From Streptomyces sp. CC0208 (lineage in GTDB: Bacteria; Actinomycetota; Actinomycetes; Streptomycetales; Streptomycetaceae), in assembly GCF_003443735.1 (NCBI RefSeq), contig NZ_CP031969.1, positions 5,084,001 through 5,148,000 of the forward strand: DNA of 64,000 bases, in the 5' to 3' direction. Below are positions 52,011-60,794 of the stretch, one piece after another; the first letter of the stretch is position 1, and each line of letters opens with the position of its first letter. The position numbers were made by a program, and so were the translations under genes. Under the pieces are notes generated by a model. The model saw only the letters and a program-made list of their open reading frames with translations. It searched no databases and was not told where the DNA came from.

Positions 52011-52127
52011 TAAGCAGCAGCAACCGCCGGACCGAGGACGGATACCCCCCACCCCGGCCCCGACCCACCCACCAAACCCGAAGCGCTACACACGCCCCCA
52101 CCGAAGCCGCAGCTGCGCCGCAGGCAT

Positions 52128-52168
52128 CCAGGGGCGCGGGGAACTGCGCAACAACGCCCGCCCCCACC
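52128..52168. repeat. Intergenic repeat, right arm (inverted)
   Basis: CCAGGGGCGCGGGGAACTGC followed by GCAACAACGCCCGCCCCCACC is the reverse complement of the left arm at 50971. Before insertion the two arms would have faced each other about 250 bp apart, between the convergent ends of neighbouring units. Confidence 0.7.
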
Positions 52169-52192
52169 AACCCGCACAGGCCGCCGCGGGCA

Positions 52193-53218
52193 TCACTCCC
52201 CGTACAACTCCCTATACGCCGGCCACACCCCACCCACCCCCTCCACCGACTCCGCCGCCCACACCGCCCGCACGATCGCCCGGGTCACCACATCCGCCCC
52301 CGCCGCGAGCACGGAGTTGAGCGCGAGCGGATCCCCGGCGTCGAGCGCCCGCACCCCCGTGGCCAGGGCGAACACCGTGTCGCCGTCATGCAACAGGTGC
52401 ACCGGCCGCACGGCACGCGCGATGCCGTCGTGCGCGGTGCCCGCGACCTTCTGGGCCTGGGCCTTCGACAGTTCCGCGTCCGTGGCCACCACAGCGAGCG
52501 TGGTGTTCAGCGGCGGCGCCGCGTTACTCGCCGCGGTCTCGGCGAGCCGCCGGCACGCGGCCTCATGCACCCGCTGCTCCGGATACCGCACCCGCCCCTG
52601 GAACAACTCCCCGTACAGAACCCCCGTCTCCGGATCAACCACCGCCCCCGCCGCGTTGGCCACCACCAACGCCGCCACGGTGATCCCCGAGGGAAGAACG
52701 ACACTCGCCGTCCCCACCCCGCCCTTCATCGCCCCGACCGCGGCGCCCGTCCCCGCCCCCACGCACCCCTGCGCCACCTCCGCACCGAAGGCACTCGCCG
52801 CGGCGGCCTCGACGGCGGACCGCCCGGTCGCCGCGTCCGGCCGGGCCCGGAAGTCGCCACCCCGACCGAGATCGAAGACGCAGGCGGCAGGCACGACCGG
52901 CACGACATGCGAGGGATCCGGCCCGACCCGCACCCCGCGCCCCTGCTCCTCCAGCCAGGCCATCACCCCGGAGGCCGCGTCCAACCCGTACGCGCTGCCC
53001 CCGGTCAGCACGATCCCCTCGACCTTCTGCACCAGGTTGCGCGGATCGAGCGCGTCGGTCTCCTTGGTGCCGGGACCTCCGCCGCGCACGTCCACCGCGG
53101 CGACGGCCCCGCCCTCCGGGGCGAGCACGACGGTGGTACCGGTGAGCCAACCGCCGCCGGTGCGCGTCGCATGCCCCACGCGCACCCCGGCCACATCCGT
53201 CAGAGCGTCAACTGTCAT
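52193..53218 (-). CDS. P1-family (DmpA/S58-like) peptidase
   Basis: 341 aa. Ntn-type self-processing fold. GVRVGHATRTGGGWLTGTTV near the start, IVLTGGSAYGLDAASGVMAW, and the cleavage/nucleophile region APPLNTTLAVVATDAELSKA. Family members are aminopeptidases or beta-peptidases, and the predicted nucleophile is the Thr in NTTL. ATG at 53218 is preferred over a longer upstream reading. Cytosolic. Runs towards the insertion sequence. Confidence 0.88.
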   Translation of the reverse strand: MTVDALTDVAGVRVGHATRTGGGWLTGTTVVLAPEGGAVAAVDVRGGGPGTKETDALDPRNLVQKVEGIVLTGGSAYGLDAASGVMAWLEEQGRGVRVGPDPSHVVPVVPAACVFDLGRGGDFRARPDAATGRSAVEAAAASAFGAEVAQGCVGAGTGAAVGAMKGGVGTASVVLPSGITVAALVVANAAGAVVDPETGVLYGELFQGRVRYPEQRVHEAACRRLAETAASNAAPPLNTTLAVVATDAELSKAQAQKVAGTAHDGIARAVRPVHLLHDGDTVFALATGVRALDAGDPLALNSVLAAGADVVTRAIVRAVWAAESVEGVGGVWPAYRELYGE

Positions 53219-53303
53219 GGGACCAGTTTCGTCCAACCACCACCCCGCCCACCGAGGCCACGTGACCACACGGTCACACGGTCGCACGGCACGCGGCGCA
53301 CGA

Positions 53304-54521
53304 TCACCCCGCCCGAACCGACCCCCCACGCTCCCGCGCCACCCGCGCCACCCGCGCCACCGTCCGCGCGGTCAGCGTCGTCCCCGTCACCACGGCCAGC
53401 GCCGCCACGATGCCCGCCGCGAGCACCGCCCAGTCGCCCAGGAAGGTGCAGCAGATCACCAGCAACGCCGTGACCGGCAGCACCAGTTGCTGGGCGATGC
53501 CCACCTTGAAGTACCGCGAGTGCAGGAGCCAGACCGTGAGCAGGTAGAGCGAGGTCGGCAGGGTCACCGCGGCCGACGCGGCCAGGGTCGAGATGTGCGC
53601 CTTGCCGACGGCCTGCTCCACGGCCACCTCCAGGCCTGCCCCGATCGCGGCGGCCGGGGCGAACACCAGATAGTGGCCGTAACCCCACAGGAACGCCTGC
53701 TTGTTGGAGCGCAGATGGCCGTGGATGGGAACCACGAAGTAGATCCACCAGGCGGCGAAGATGATGAGCAGTCCGCCCGCGGCGATCGGCAGCAGCTCGC
53801 CCAGCGCGTCGTGCTCGTCGATGCCGGTCTTCACGGCGACCGTCGCGGCGGCGATGGTCTCGCCGAGCACGATGATCGTGAACAGCCCGTACCGCTCCGC
53901 GATGTGGTGCGGATGCCACGAGGTCGGATGGTCCCTCTCGGCGAAGGGCGGCACGCACATCTCCAGCACCGCCATCACCAGGAAGACCCAGGCCCGCCCG
54001 CCCTCGGGCAGCACCAGCAGCCCCAGCCAGCCGACCTGGCACAGCAGCACGCCGAACACGTACCGCAGGGCCATCGTCCGCTCCGCGCCCTGCGTCGAGC
54101 GCGCCACCCGCAGCCACTGCGCGATCAGCGCCAGCCGCATGATCACATAGCCCAGCCACACGGCCAGGAACTCGTGGTCCTCGAACGCCCGGGACACCCC
54201 GGCCGCCAGCACCAGGACACCGGCGATCTGGATCAGGGTGACGACCCGGTAGAGCGCGTCGTCGTTGTCGTACGCCGAGGCGAACCATGTGAAGTTCATC
54301 CACGCCCACCAGATGGCGAAGAAGAGCATCGCGTAGTTGAGGATCCCCTCGCCGGCGTGCCCCTCGGCGACCGCGTGCACCAGGCCCACGCCCGCCTGGG
54401 CGATGGCCACGACGAAGCACAGGTCGAAGAAGAGCTCCAGCGGCGAGGCGACCCTGTGGGCCTCGTCCCTGCCGCGGGCGGTGAGTCTGCGCAGTGGACT
54501 GCGCGTCGTACTGGACGTCAT
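53304..54521 (-). CDS. Low-temperature-requirement protein A (LtrA) family
   Basis: 405 aa. N-terminal family motif ASPLELFFDLCFVVAIAQAG, then AIWWAWMNFTWFASAYDNDD and ERYGLFTIIVLGETIAAATV, about 10-12 helices in all. Membrane protein of unknown function, named from a Listeria cold-sensitive mutant. ATG at 54521. It lies 85 bp upstream of the P1 peptidase on the same strand. Confidence 0.93.
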   Translation of the reverse strand: MTSSTTRSPLRRLTARGRDEAHRVASPLELFFDLCFVVAIAQAGVGLVHAVAEGHAGEGILNYAMLFFAIWWAWMNFTWFASAYDNDDALYRVVTLIQIAGVLVLAAGVSRAFEDHEFLAVWLGYVIMRLALIAQWLRVARSTQGAERTMALRYVFGVLLCQVGWLGLLVLPEGGRAWVFLVMAVLEMCVPPFAERDHPTSWHPHHIAERYGLFTIIVLGETIAAATVAVKTGIDEHDALGELLPIAAGGLLIIFAAWWIYFVVPIHGHLRSNKQAFLWGYGHYLVFAPAAAIGAGLEVAVEQAVGKAHISTLAASAAVTLPTSLYLLTVWLLHSRYFKVGIAQQLVLPVTALLVICCTFLGDWAVLAAGIVAALAVVTGTTLTARTVARVARVARERGGSVRAG

Positions 54522-54658
54522 GGGGCCAAGCACAGCAGAAACCGTTCGGAAACGCTTGCGGTCCGGTCACCGGCGACGGCGGGCCGGGAAGCCGGGCCGG
54601 GACCGGGGTGGGTGGCCGCTCCCACGGTGGGCGCCCGGCCGGGCCGTACCCTGGGTGC

Positions 54659-54841
54659 ATGAGTAGCGCCCCCCGCCCCGAGCCCCGCGAGCCGAAGCCC
54701 GCGCTGGTCTTCGACGATCCGCTGGACCAGCAGTCCTCGGACGACACCGACCGCGGCTGGGGCGACCGGCCGCGCTCCGAAAGCGACAGCGCGGCCGACC
54801 TGAAGCGCTTCCTCGACGAGAAGCCGCCCCACCACCTCTGA
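54659..54841 (+). CDS. Small acidic conserved protein, probably leaderless
   Basis: 60 aa: PRPEPREPKPALVFDDPLDQ and a C-terminal SAADLKRFLDEKPPHHL. No known domain; the sequence looks largely disordered with one short helix. No ribosome binding site, but TACCCT at 54647-54652 is placed as a -10 box seven bases before the ATG, which would give a leaderless mRNA. The gene faces mscL. Confidence 0.7.
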   Translation: MSSAPRPEPREPKPALVFDDPLDQQSSDDTDRGWGDRPRSESDSAADLKRFLDEKPPHHL

Positions 54842-54869
54842 GCGAGGCGCACGGCCGTGATCGATACAG

Positions 54870-55337
54870 CTAGCGCCCGTCGTGGCCCGAGCCCCGCTGG
54901 GCGATCAGGGCGTCGCGGATCTCCTTGAGGACCTCCAGCTCGGTCACCTCCATGACCTCCTGCGTGCCCTCCTTCGCCTTCCGGCGGGCCTCCATCCGGG
55001 CCAGGTACTTGGACATCGGCAGGACCATCAGGAAGTAGACGACAGTCGCGGTGATCACGAAGGTGAGCGTGGCGCCGAGGACCGAGCCCCAGAGGATCCG
55101 GACGCCCGTCGCGTTGTCGCCGACACCGGTGCACGGGCCCTTGATGCACGAGTTGTAGGTGTCCAGGTTCTTGGTGCCGATCGTCCCCACCAACGGGTTG
55201 ATGATCCCCTTCACCACCGAGTTGACGATGTTGGTGAAGGCGGCGCCGATGACCACCGCGACTGCCAGATCGACGACGTTCCCGCGCATCAGGAAGGCCT
55301 TGAAGCCCTCCCAGACGCTCGGCTTCTTCTCGCTCAC
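54870..55337 (-). CDS. mscL: Large-conductance mechanosensitive channel
   Basis: 155 aa. N-terminal amphipathic start KKPSVWEGFKAFLMRGNVVD, TM1 LAVAVVIGAAFTNIVNSVVK, a periplasmic loop with a Cys pair (SCIKGPCTG), TM2 LTFVITATVVYFLMVLPMSK, and a charged C-terminal helix (TELEVLKEIRDALIAQR). Opens under membrane tension to release solutes on hypo-osmotic shock. ATG at 55337. The Cys pair in the loop is not general in MscL and might form a disulfide. Confidence 0.97.
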   Translation of the reverse strand: MSEKKPSVWEGFKAFLMRGNVVDLAVAVVIGAAFTNIVNSVVKGIINPLVGTIGTKNLDTYNSCIKGPCTGVGDNATGVRILWGSVLGATLTFVITATVVYFLMVLPMSKYLARMEARRKAKEGTQEVMEVTELEVLKEIRDALIAQRGSGHDGR

Positions 55338-55475
55338 CCAGAGGCCTCTTCTCGCACGAACAGCTTGTGGAACAAACAGCTCCGCAACCTACGTCAACGC
55401 GAGGTGACCCTGTCCAATGGGGTAGCTCGAAAGGGGGCCTTGACAGAGTTCCCCGCAACACAGGGGCAGCACGGT

Positions 55476-56009
55476 TCAACACAACGTCACCGCCAGCCGG
55501 GCCGTCGCGCTCGCGCCCGCGAGGCGTGCCGCCGTCGACCGCGGCACCGAGAGCACGACGAGCGCCCCGCCCTCGGTCGCCCCGTCCACGGGCTCCGGCA
55601 CCTTCGTCACCCGGGCCCCGCGCGCCACCACCCGGGCGTCACCGCCCAGCGCCGACTCCTCGGCGGCGATGACGTCGACCCGGTCCCCGGGCCGCAGCAG
55701 CCGGACCGTCGCGGCGTCGGCGATCCGTACCGGCGCGGACACCGTCCGCACGGCCCGGTGCTCGCGCACGGACTCCGTCGCCGGATGCCCCCGCGCCCCG
55801 TCGTCGCCCCCCGGGCCCGCCGCCACCAGCGCGGCCGCGGTGACGGCCAGCCCGAGGGCCACGGCACGCCTCCGGTGCCGTACGAACCGACGCAGCTGAT
55901 GGCCGCCGCGCACCCGCACCGGGGCGAAGTGCGGGACCTCGCAGGTCGGGGGAGCGTCGGTGCCGGGCGGGCACGGAACGAGGGGAGAGGGGGACGGAGC
56001 GAAGGACAT
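55476..56009 (-). CDS. SAF/CpaB-like membrane protein
   Basis: 177 aa. Cytosolic N-terminus, one membrane segment at about 55-75 (AVALGLAVTAAALVAAG) and an outside SAF-like domain (VSAPVRIADAATVRLLRPGD; VDVIAAEESALGGDARVVAR). It resembles RcpC/CpaB proteins of pilus systems, but no pilus genes are near. The start is uncertain: ATG at 56009 lacks a clear ribosome site and in-frame GTG codons lie upstream. Confidence 0.75.
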   Translation of the reverse strand: MSFAPSPSPLVPCPPGTDAPPTCEVPHFAPVRVRGGHQLRRFVRHRRRAVALGLAVTAAALVAAGPGGDDGARGHPATESVREHRAVRTVSAPVRIADAATVRLLRPGDRVDVIAAEESALGGDARVVARGARVTKVPEPVDGATEGGALVVLSVPRSTAARLAGASATARLAVTLC

Positions 56010-56128
56010 GAGGACCACCACCGGCGACGAGACATCGGCTTGCGCTGCCAACGATGAGGCTTCGCGCCGCATCCCGCCGAGGCCGGTGGACTACCGCCCG
56101 GTTGTGGAAAACTCCCTCACCCGAACGG

Positions 56129-56193
56129 GAACGTCCGCCCAGAACATCCGTCGAGAACGTCCGCCCAGAACGTCCGTCGCGAACGTCCCTCCC
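56129..56193. repeat. Tandem repeat, 5 x 13 bp
   Basis: Five consecutive 13-bp units, each starting GAACGTCC or GAACATCC (GAACGTCCGCCCA, GAACATCCGTCGA and so on). The array ends 3 bp from the stop of the phosphorylase gene and lies upstream of the SAF gene. Confidence 0.9.
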
Positions 56194-56195
56194 CG

Positions 56196-57029
56196 CTACG
56201 GCAGTTCGAACCCCGGATCCATCCCGCCCAGCGCGTTCACGCACAGACAGTCCCGCTCCCCGTCCGAAGGCAGTGCCGCCACCGCGTCGAACAGGACACC
56301 CCGCAGCCGGTCCACGTTCGCCGCGAACACCCGCAGCACCTCGTCGTGCGAGACGCCCTCACCGGTCTCGGCACCCGCGTCGAGGTCGGTGACCAGGGTC
56401 AACGACGTGTAGCAGAGCTCCAGTTCACGGGCCAGGGCCGCCTCGGGGTGGCCGGTCATGCCCACCACCGACCAGCCCTGCGCCTGGTGCCACACCGACT
56501 CGGCGCGGGTCGAGAAGCGCGGCCCCTCGACCACGACCAGCGTGCCGCCGTCCACCGCCTCCCAGTCCCGTCCGCGGGCCGCCTTCAGCGCGGCCGCCCG
56601 CCCGACCGGGCAGTACGGGTCGGCCAGGGACACGTGCACCACGTTCGGCACGGTGCCGTCCGGCAGCGGCAGCCCGTCGAAGTACGTCCCCGCCCGCGAC
56701 TTCGTGCGGTCGACCAGCTGGTCCGGCACGAGCAGCGTGCCCGGGCCGTACTCGGGACGCAGACCGCCCACCGCACACGGCCCGAGGACCTGCCGCGCCC
56801 CCACCGACCTGAGCGCCCACAGATTGGCCCGGTAGTTGATCCGGTGGGGCGGCAGATGATGGCCGCGTCCGTGCCGGGGCAGGAACGCGACCCGCCGGCC
56901 GGCCACCTCGCCGAGGAAGAGGGAGTCGCTGGGCGGGCCGTAGGGGGTGTCCACCTGGACCTCGGTCACGTCCTCGAGGAACGAGTAGAAGCCCGACCCG
57001 CCGATTACGCCGATCTCTGCGTTCGCCAT
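56196..57029 (-). CDS. mtnP: S-methyl-5'-thioadenosine phosphorylase family
   Basis: 277 aa. EIGVIGGSGFYSFLEDVTEV, FLPRHGRGHHLPPHRINYRA, VDGGTLVVVEGPRFSTRAES and VVGMTGHPEAALARELELCY are all MTAP hallmarks. Cleaves methylthioadenosine from polyamine or autoinducer synthesis to adenine and methylthioribose 1-phosphate; an inosine-type specificity cannot be excluded. ATG at 57029. Cytosolic. Confidence 0.93.
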   Translation of the reverse strand: MANAEIGVIGGSGFYSFLEDVTEVQVDTPYGPPSDSLFLGEVAGRRVAFLPRHGRGHHLPPHRINYRANLWALRSVGARQVLGPCAVGGLRPEYGPGTLLVPDQLVDRTKSRAGTYFDGLPLPDGTVPNVVHVSLADPYCPVGRAAALKAARGRDWEAVDGGTLVVVEGPRFSTRAESVWHQAQGWSVVGMTGHPEAALARELELCYTSLTLVTDLDAGAETGEGVSHDEVLRVFAANVDRLRGVLFDAVAALPSDGERDCLCVNALGGMDPGFELP

Positions 57030-57086
57030 GCCCAGCACAGTATCCGGCCCTGAAAACCCCCGGCGACCGGCTCGGGGAACGCCGAG

Positions 57087-57114
57087 AACCCCGCCGTCCT
57101 AGGACGGCGGGGTT
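57087..57114. terminator. Perfect 28-bp palindrome terminator
   Basis: AACCCCGCCGTCCT and AGGACGGCGGGGTT abut with no separate loop. It stands 14 bp after the FmdB-like gene end, so it likely ends that transcript. Confidence 0.75.
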
Positions 57115-57127
57115 CCGGAAGTGAGAC

Positions 57128-57448
57128 CTACGCTGCGGAGCTGCTGCTGGACGAGGACGAGCTGCCCGAGCTTGACGACTTCGTTTCCGAGGAGGACGAC
57201 TTCGACTCGGACGACGAGGTGGACGTCGACGGCTTCGAGGACGACGACGCCGGCGAGGTGCTCGACGAGGAGCCACGGCTGTCGTTGCGGTAGAAGCCGG
57301 AGCCCTTGAAGACGATGCCGACCGCGGAGAACACCTTCTTGAGGCGACCCTGGCAGTTCGGGCACTCGGTCAGAGCGTCGTCGGTGAACTTCTGCACCGC
57401 CTCGAGGCCCTCGCCGCACTCGGTGCACTGGTACTGATAGGTGGGCAC
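57128..57448 (-). CDS. FmdB-type zinc-ribbon protein with Ser-rich tail
   Basis: 106 aa. The zinc ribbon covers residues 1-50: VPTYQYQCTECGEGLEAVQK and CPNCQGRLKKVF, two CxxC pairs. The last 50 residues are almost only Ser, with some Lys, Glu and Thr. GTG at 57448 has AGGAGG 6 nt upstream. FmdB proteins are small regulators or zinc carriers of unclear role, and the Ser tail is the streptomycete form. Confidence 0.93.
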   Translation of the reverse strand: MPTYQYQCTECGEGLEAVQKFTDDALTECPNCQGRLKKVFSAVGIVFKGSGFYRNDSRGSSSSTSPASSSSKPSTSTSSSESKSSSSETKSSSSGSSSSSSSSSAA

Positions 57449-57515
57449 TGTCTTCCTCCTGGCACTCTCACTCAATGAGTGCTAACGATGGTCCATAGTG
57501 ACGTATTCCTGAGAA

Positions 57516-58784
57516 TCAGTCCACTGCCACCGGCACTCGGTGACCGACGCCACGCGCGACGGTACGGCCGCGGGGCCGCGTCGCGAGGCGGGAACGCAGC
57601 GCCACCAGGGTCACCAGGGCGAGCAGGGTGCCGCCCATCGGCACCAGGAACCCGGCGCCGCCCCAGAATCGGTCCTCCAGCTGCCCGGCGATCGTGACGG
57701 CGGCCGCCTGGCCGAGCGCCACCGCTCCGGTCAGCCAGGTGAAGGCCTCGGTGCGGGCGCCGGCCGGGACCAGGTTCTCGACCAGGGTGTAGCCGGTGAT
57801 CAGGGTGGGCGCGATGCACATGCCGACCAGCAGGCCGAGACCGGCCAGGACGAGCACCGAGTGCGCGGCCCACAGGCCGGAGGCCGTCAGCGCGAGGGCG
57901 CCGTAGCCGACGAGCAGGCGTCGCTGGGGGGCCACCTTCCAGGCGATGGCACCGCAGACCAGGCCGGAGAGCATGTTGCCCGCGGCGAAGACGCCGTACA
58001 GGACACCGTTCAGGCCGGGCTCGCCGATCGACGCGCTGAAAGCGGCCAGGGAGACCTGCATGCCGCCGAAGACGGAACCGATGCCCAGGAAGGTCACGAT
58101 CAGGACGCGCACCCCGGGGACGCGCAGCGCCGAGGTGTGCTCCACGCGTGCGTGCCCTTCGGCCGCGGCGACCGTCGGCTGGGTGCTCTTCTGCGCGGCG
58201 AACAGCAGACCGCCCAGCAGTGTCAGCGACGCCTCCGTCAGCAGTCCCGCGGCGGGGTGGACGGCGGTGCACAGGGCGGTGGCCAGCAGTGGGCCGAAGA
58301 CGAAGGTCAGCTCGTCCGTGACGGACTCGAAGGCGGCCGCCGTGGTGATCAGGGGGGAGTCCTGGAGCTTGACGCCCCAGCGGGCGCGCACCATGGGCCC
58401 GATCTGCGGCACGGAGGCGCCGGTGGGCACGGCCGCGACGAACAGCGCCCACAAGGGCGCGTGGGTGAGGGCGAGAGCCGTCAGGGACAGGCCCGCCAGA
58501 GTGTGCGCCAGGACCCCGGGGATCAGCACGGCGCGCTGCCCGTAGCGGTCCGCGAGACGGCCGCTGTAGGGCGCGAACACCGCCATGGAGACACCGGTGA
58601 CGGCCGCGACGGCGCCCGCCGCGCCGTACGAGCCGGTGGTGTGCTGCACGAGCAGCACGAGGGAGAGGGTGAGCATCGCGAACGGCTGGCGTGCCGCGAA
58701 GCCGGGGAGCAGGAACGTCCAGGCGCCGCGGGTGCGCAGCAGCTGTCCGTATCCCGGGCGGGAGGAGGTGACCGTGGATGCCAC
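57516..58784 (-). CDS. MFS transporter
   Basis: 422 aa, 12 helices. RQPFAMLTLSLVLLVQHTTG, PYSGRLADRYGQRAVLIPG (motif A), and LTGAVALGQAAAVTIAGQLE near the end. It belongs to a subclass with the actinobacterial SYGAAGAVAAV segment; substrate unknown. GTG at 58784 with AAAGG 9 nt before. No regulator adjoins. Confidence 0.9.
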   Translation of the reverse strand: MASTVTSSRPGYGQLLRTRGAWTFLLPGFAARQPFAMLTLSLVLLVQHTTGSYGAAGAVAAVTGVSMAVFAPYSGRLADRYGQRAVLIPGVLAHTLAGLSLTALALTHAPLWALFVAAVPTGASVPQIGPMVRARWGVKLQDSPLITTAAAFESVTDELTFVFGPLLATALCTAVHPAAGLLTEASLTLLGGLLFAAQKSTQPTVAAAEGHARVEHTSALRVPGVRVLIVTFLGIGSVFGGMQVSLAAFSASIGEPGLNGVLYGVFAAGNMLSGLVCGAIAWKVAPQRRLLVGYGALALTASGLWAAHSVLVLAGLGLLVGMCIAPTLITGYTLVENLVPAGARTEAFTWLTGAVALGQAAAVTIAGQLEDRFWGGAGFLVPMGGTLLALVTLVALRSRLATRPRGRTVARGVGHRVPVAVD

Positions 58785-58955
58785 GGCCCGTGCCTTTCTG
58801 CCGCCTGGTAGCGCGGCCCCTTGGCAAAGGGGGCGCCGAGAGCTGTCCTCTTGCGCGGACTGCGGTAGATGCCGAAGACCACGTCACGAGGGACGTCCCG
58901 GCCGCCATACGGTCGCGCCAGCTCTGCGTCAGGCAGAGTTGGTTCGATCAGGAGT

Positions 58956-58979
58956 GCGCCCCCATCGTACAGGGGGCGC
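58956..58979. terminator. Hairpin after the antiporter
   Basis: GCGCCCCC pairs with GGGGGCGC around an 8-nt loop, 12 bp beyond the antiporter stop. No T-tract. Confidence 0.6.
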
Positions 58980-58990
58980 GAAACACGCTG

Positions 58991-60526
58991 TTAACGAGCG
59001 CTGTCGGTGCCGCCCGTGCCGAGCCAGTCGGCCAGCTTGCCGCCGTGGCCCACCGCGCGCAGGCGCCGTTCGGCGGCGTCGCGCACCGGGTCGGTGGCGA
59101 CGACGAGCAGTTCGTCCCCACGCCGCAGCACGGTCGTGGGCAGCGGAACGAACGATTTTGCATCGCGCACGACCAGGGTGACCGCGGCCCCGGCCGGCAG
59201 CCGCAGCTCGTTGACCTCGACGCCGTGCATCCGGGACCCCTCGGGGATCGCGACGGACAGCAGGTGCCCGCGCAGCCGCTCCAGGGGCGCCGACTCGATG
59301 CCGAGGTCGGCGGCCTCGGAGTCCCCGCCCAGGCTCAGCTTGCGCGCCAGCCAGGGCAGCGTCGGGCCCTGCACGAGGGTGTAGACGACGACCAGGACGA
59401 AGACGATGTTGAAGACGCGACGGCTGCCCTCGACGCCGCTCACCATCGGGATCGTCGCCAGGATGATGGGAACGGCGCCGCGCAGCCCGGCCCAGGACAT
59501 GAGCGTCTGCTCCTGCCACGGCACCCGGAACGGCGTCAGGCACAGGAAGACGCTCAGCGGCCGCGCCACCATGGTCAGCACCAGCCCTATGACGAGCCCG
59601 GGCAGGACGTCGTCGCCCAGCTCGTGCGGGGTGACCAGCAGGCCGAGCAGGACGAACATGCCGATCTGGGCGATCCAGCCGAGTCCGTCGGCGAAACCGC
59701 GGGTGGCGGGCCAGTGCGGCAGCTTGGCGTTGCCCATCGCCATGGAGGCGAGATAGACGGCGAGGAACCCACTGCCGTGCGCCAGCGCGCCCGCCGCGTA
59801 TGCGGTGACGGCGATCGCCATGACCGCGATCGGATAGAGGCCGGAGGCGGGCAGGGCGACGTGCCTGAGACCCCAGGAGCCCAGCCAGCCCACCGCGATG
59901 CCGAGGGCGGCGCCGATGGCCAGTTCAAGGGTTATCTCGGCGATCAGCGTGTACCAGTGCTCGACCGGACCGGTCTGGGAGAAGGCGACCACCAGGATGA
60001 CCACCGGGGCGTCGTTGAAGCCGGACTCGGCCTCCAGCGTGCCCGTCACGCGCGCGGGCAGGGGGATCTTGCGCAGCACCGAGAAGACCGCCGCCGCGTC
60101 CGTCGAGGAGACGACCGCGCCGATGATGAGCGCCTGGCGCCATTCCAGCCCGATGAGGTAGTGCGCCGCCGTCGCCGTGACCCCGACGCTCACCGCGACC
60201 CCGACCAGCGCCAGCGCGGTGGCGGCCGGCAGGGCCGGCTTGATCTCCTTCCACTTCGTGCCGAGCCCGCCCTCGGCCAGGATCACGACCAGGGCCGCGT
60301 ACCCGATGACCTGGGTCAGCTCGGCGTTGTCGAAGTGGATGTCGCCGATGCCGTCCTGGCCCATGGCGATGCCGATCCCCAGGTACACGAGCAGGCTGGG
60401 GAGCCCGCTGCGCGAGGAGATCCGGACCGCGGCCACGGCGACGAGCAGGACGAGCGAGCAGACGAGCAGGAGCTGGTTGAGATGCTGGACAGTCAGTGGC
60501 CGTTCCCTTCCCTGGCTCACTCGCAT
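58991..60526 (-). CDS. Potassium/proton antiporter (CPA1, CvrA/NhaP2-like)
   Basis: 511 aa if ATG 60526 is used. Membrane domain with LPSLLVYLGIGIAMGQDGIG, LVVILAEGGLGTKWKEIKPA, IGAVVSSTDAAAVFSVLRK and LEAESGFNDAPVVILVVAF. A C-terminal TrkA-C-like domain follows (PAGAAVTLVVRDAKSFVPLP; RRGDELLVVATDPVRDAAER). Exchanges K+ or Na+ for H+. The likely natural start is CTG at 60496 (reading TVQHLNQLLLV), where AGGGAA sits at the right distance; no ATG or GTG exists there. Confidence 0.92.
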   Translation of the reverse strand: MRVSQGRERPLTVQHLNQLLLVCSLVLLVAVAAVRISSRSGLPSLLVYLGIGIAMGQDGIGDIHFDNAELTQVIGYAALVVILAEGGLGTKWKEIKPALPAATALALVGVAVSVGVTATAAHYLIGLEWRQALIIGAVVSSTDAAAVFSVLRKIPLPARVTGTLEAESGFNDAPVVILVVAFSQTGPVEHWYTLIAEITLELAIGAALGIAVGWLGSWGLRHVALPASGLYPIAVMAIAVTAYAAGALAHGSGFLAVYLASMAMGNAKLPHWPATRGFADGLGWIAQIGMFVLLGLLVTPHELGDDVLPGLVIGLVLTMVARPLSVFLCLTPFRVPWQEQTLMSWAGLRGAVPIILATIPMVSGVEGSRRVFNIVFVLVVVYTLVQGPTLPWLARKLSLGGDSEAADLGIESAPLERLRGHLLSVAIPEGSRMHGVEVNELRLPAGAAVTLVVRDAKSFVPLPTTVLRRGDELLVVATDPVRDAAERRLRAVGHGGKLADWLGTGGTDSAR

Positions 60527-60794
60527 CACGCGCGCGTGAGTCATGTACATAGGACACGAAGCGGTGAGGCTCCGCATCCAAGTACTTCGTTACCTTACCT
60601 AACTCTTGACGATTTCTTGACGCTTCGCGAGGCAAGATCGAACGCTCGTCCGCGTTCGTTCCCCACTCCGCGTCAAGTCCGCCTGGGCCCTGCGCCTATG
60701 GTTGCTCCAGCGCGCAGAGCCTGCGTCACATCCCAGGCTCCCCGCCCACAGCACAGCCCGCCCTGCCGCTCGCGTTAGGACAGCAAGGACAGCG

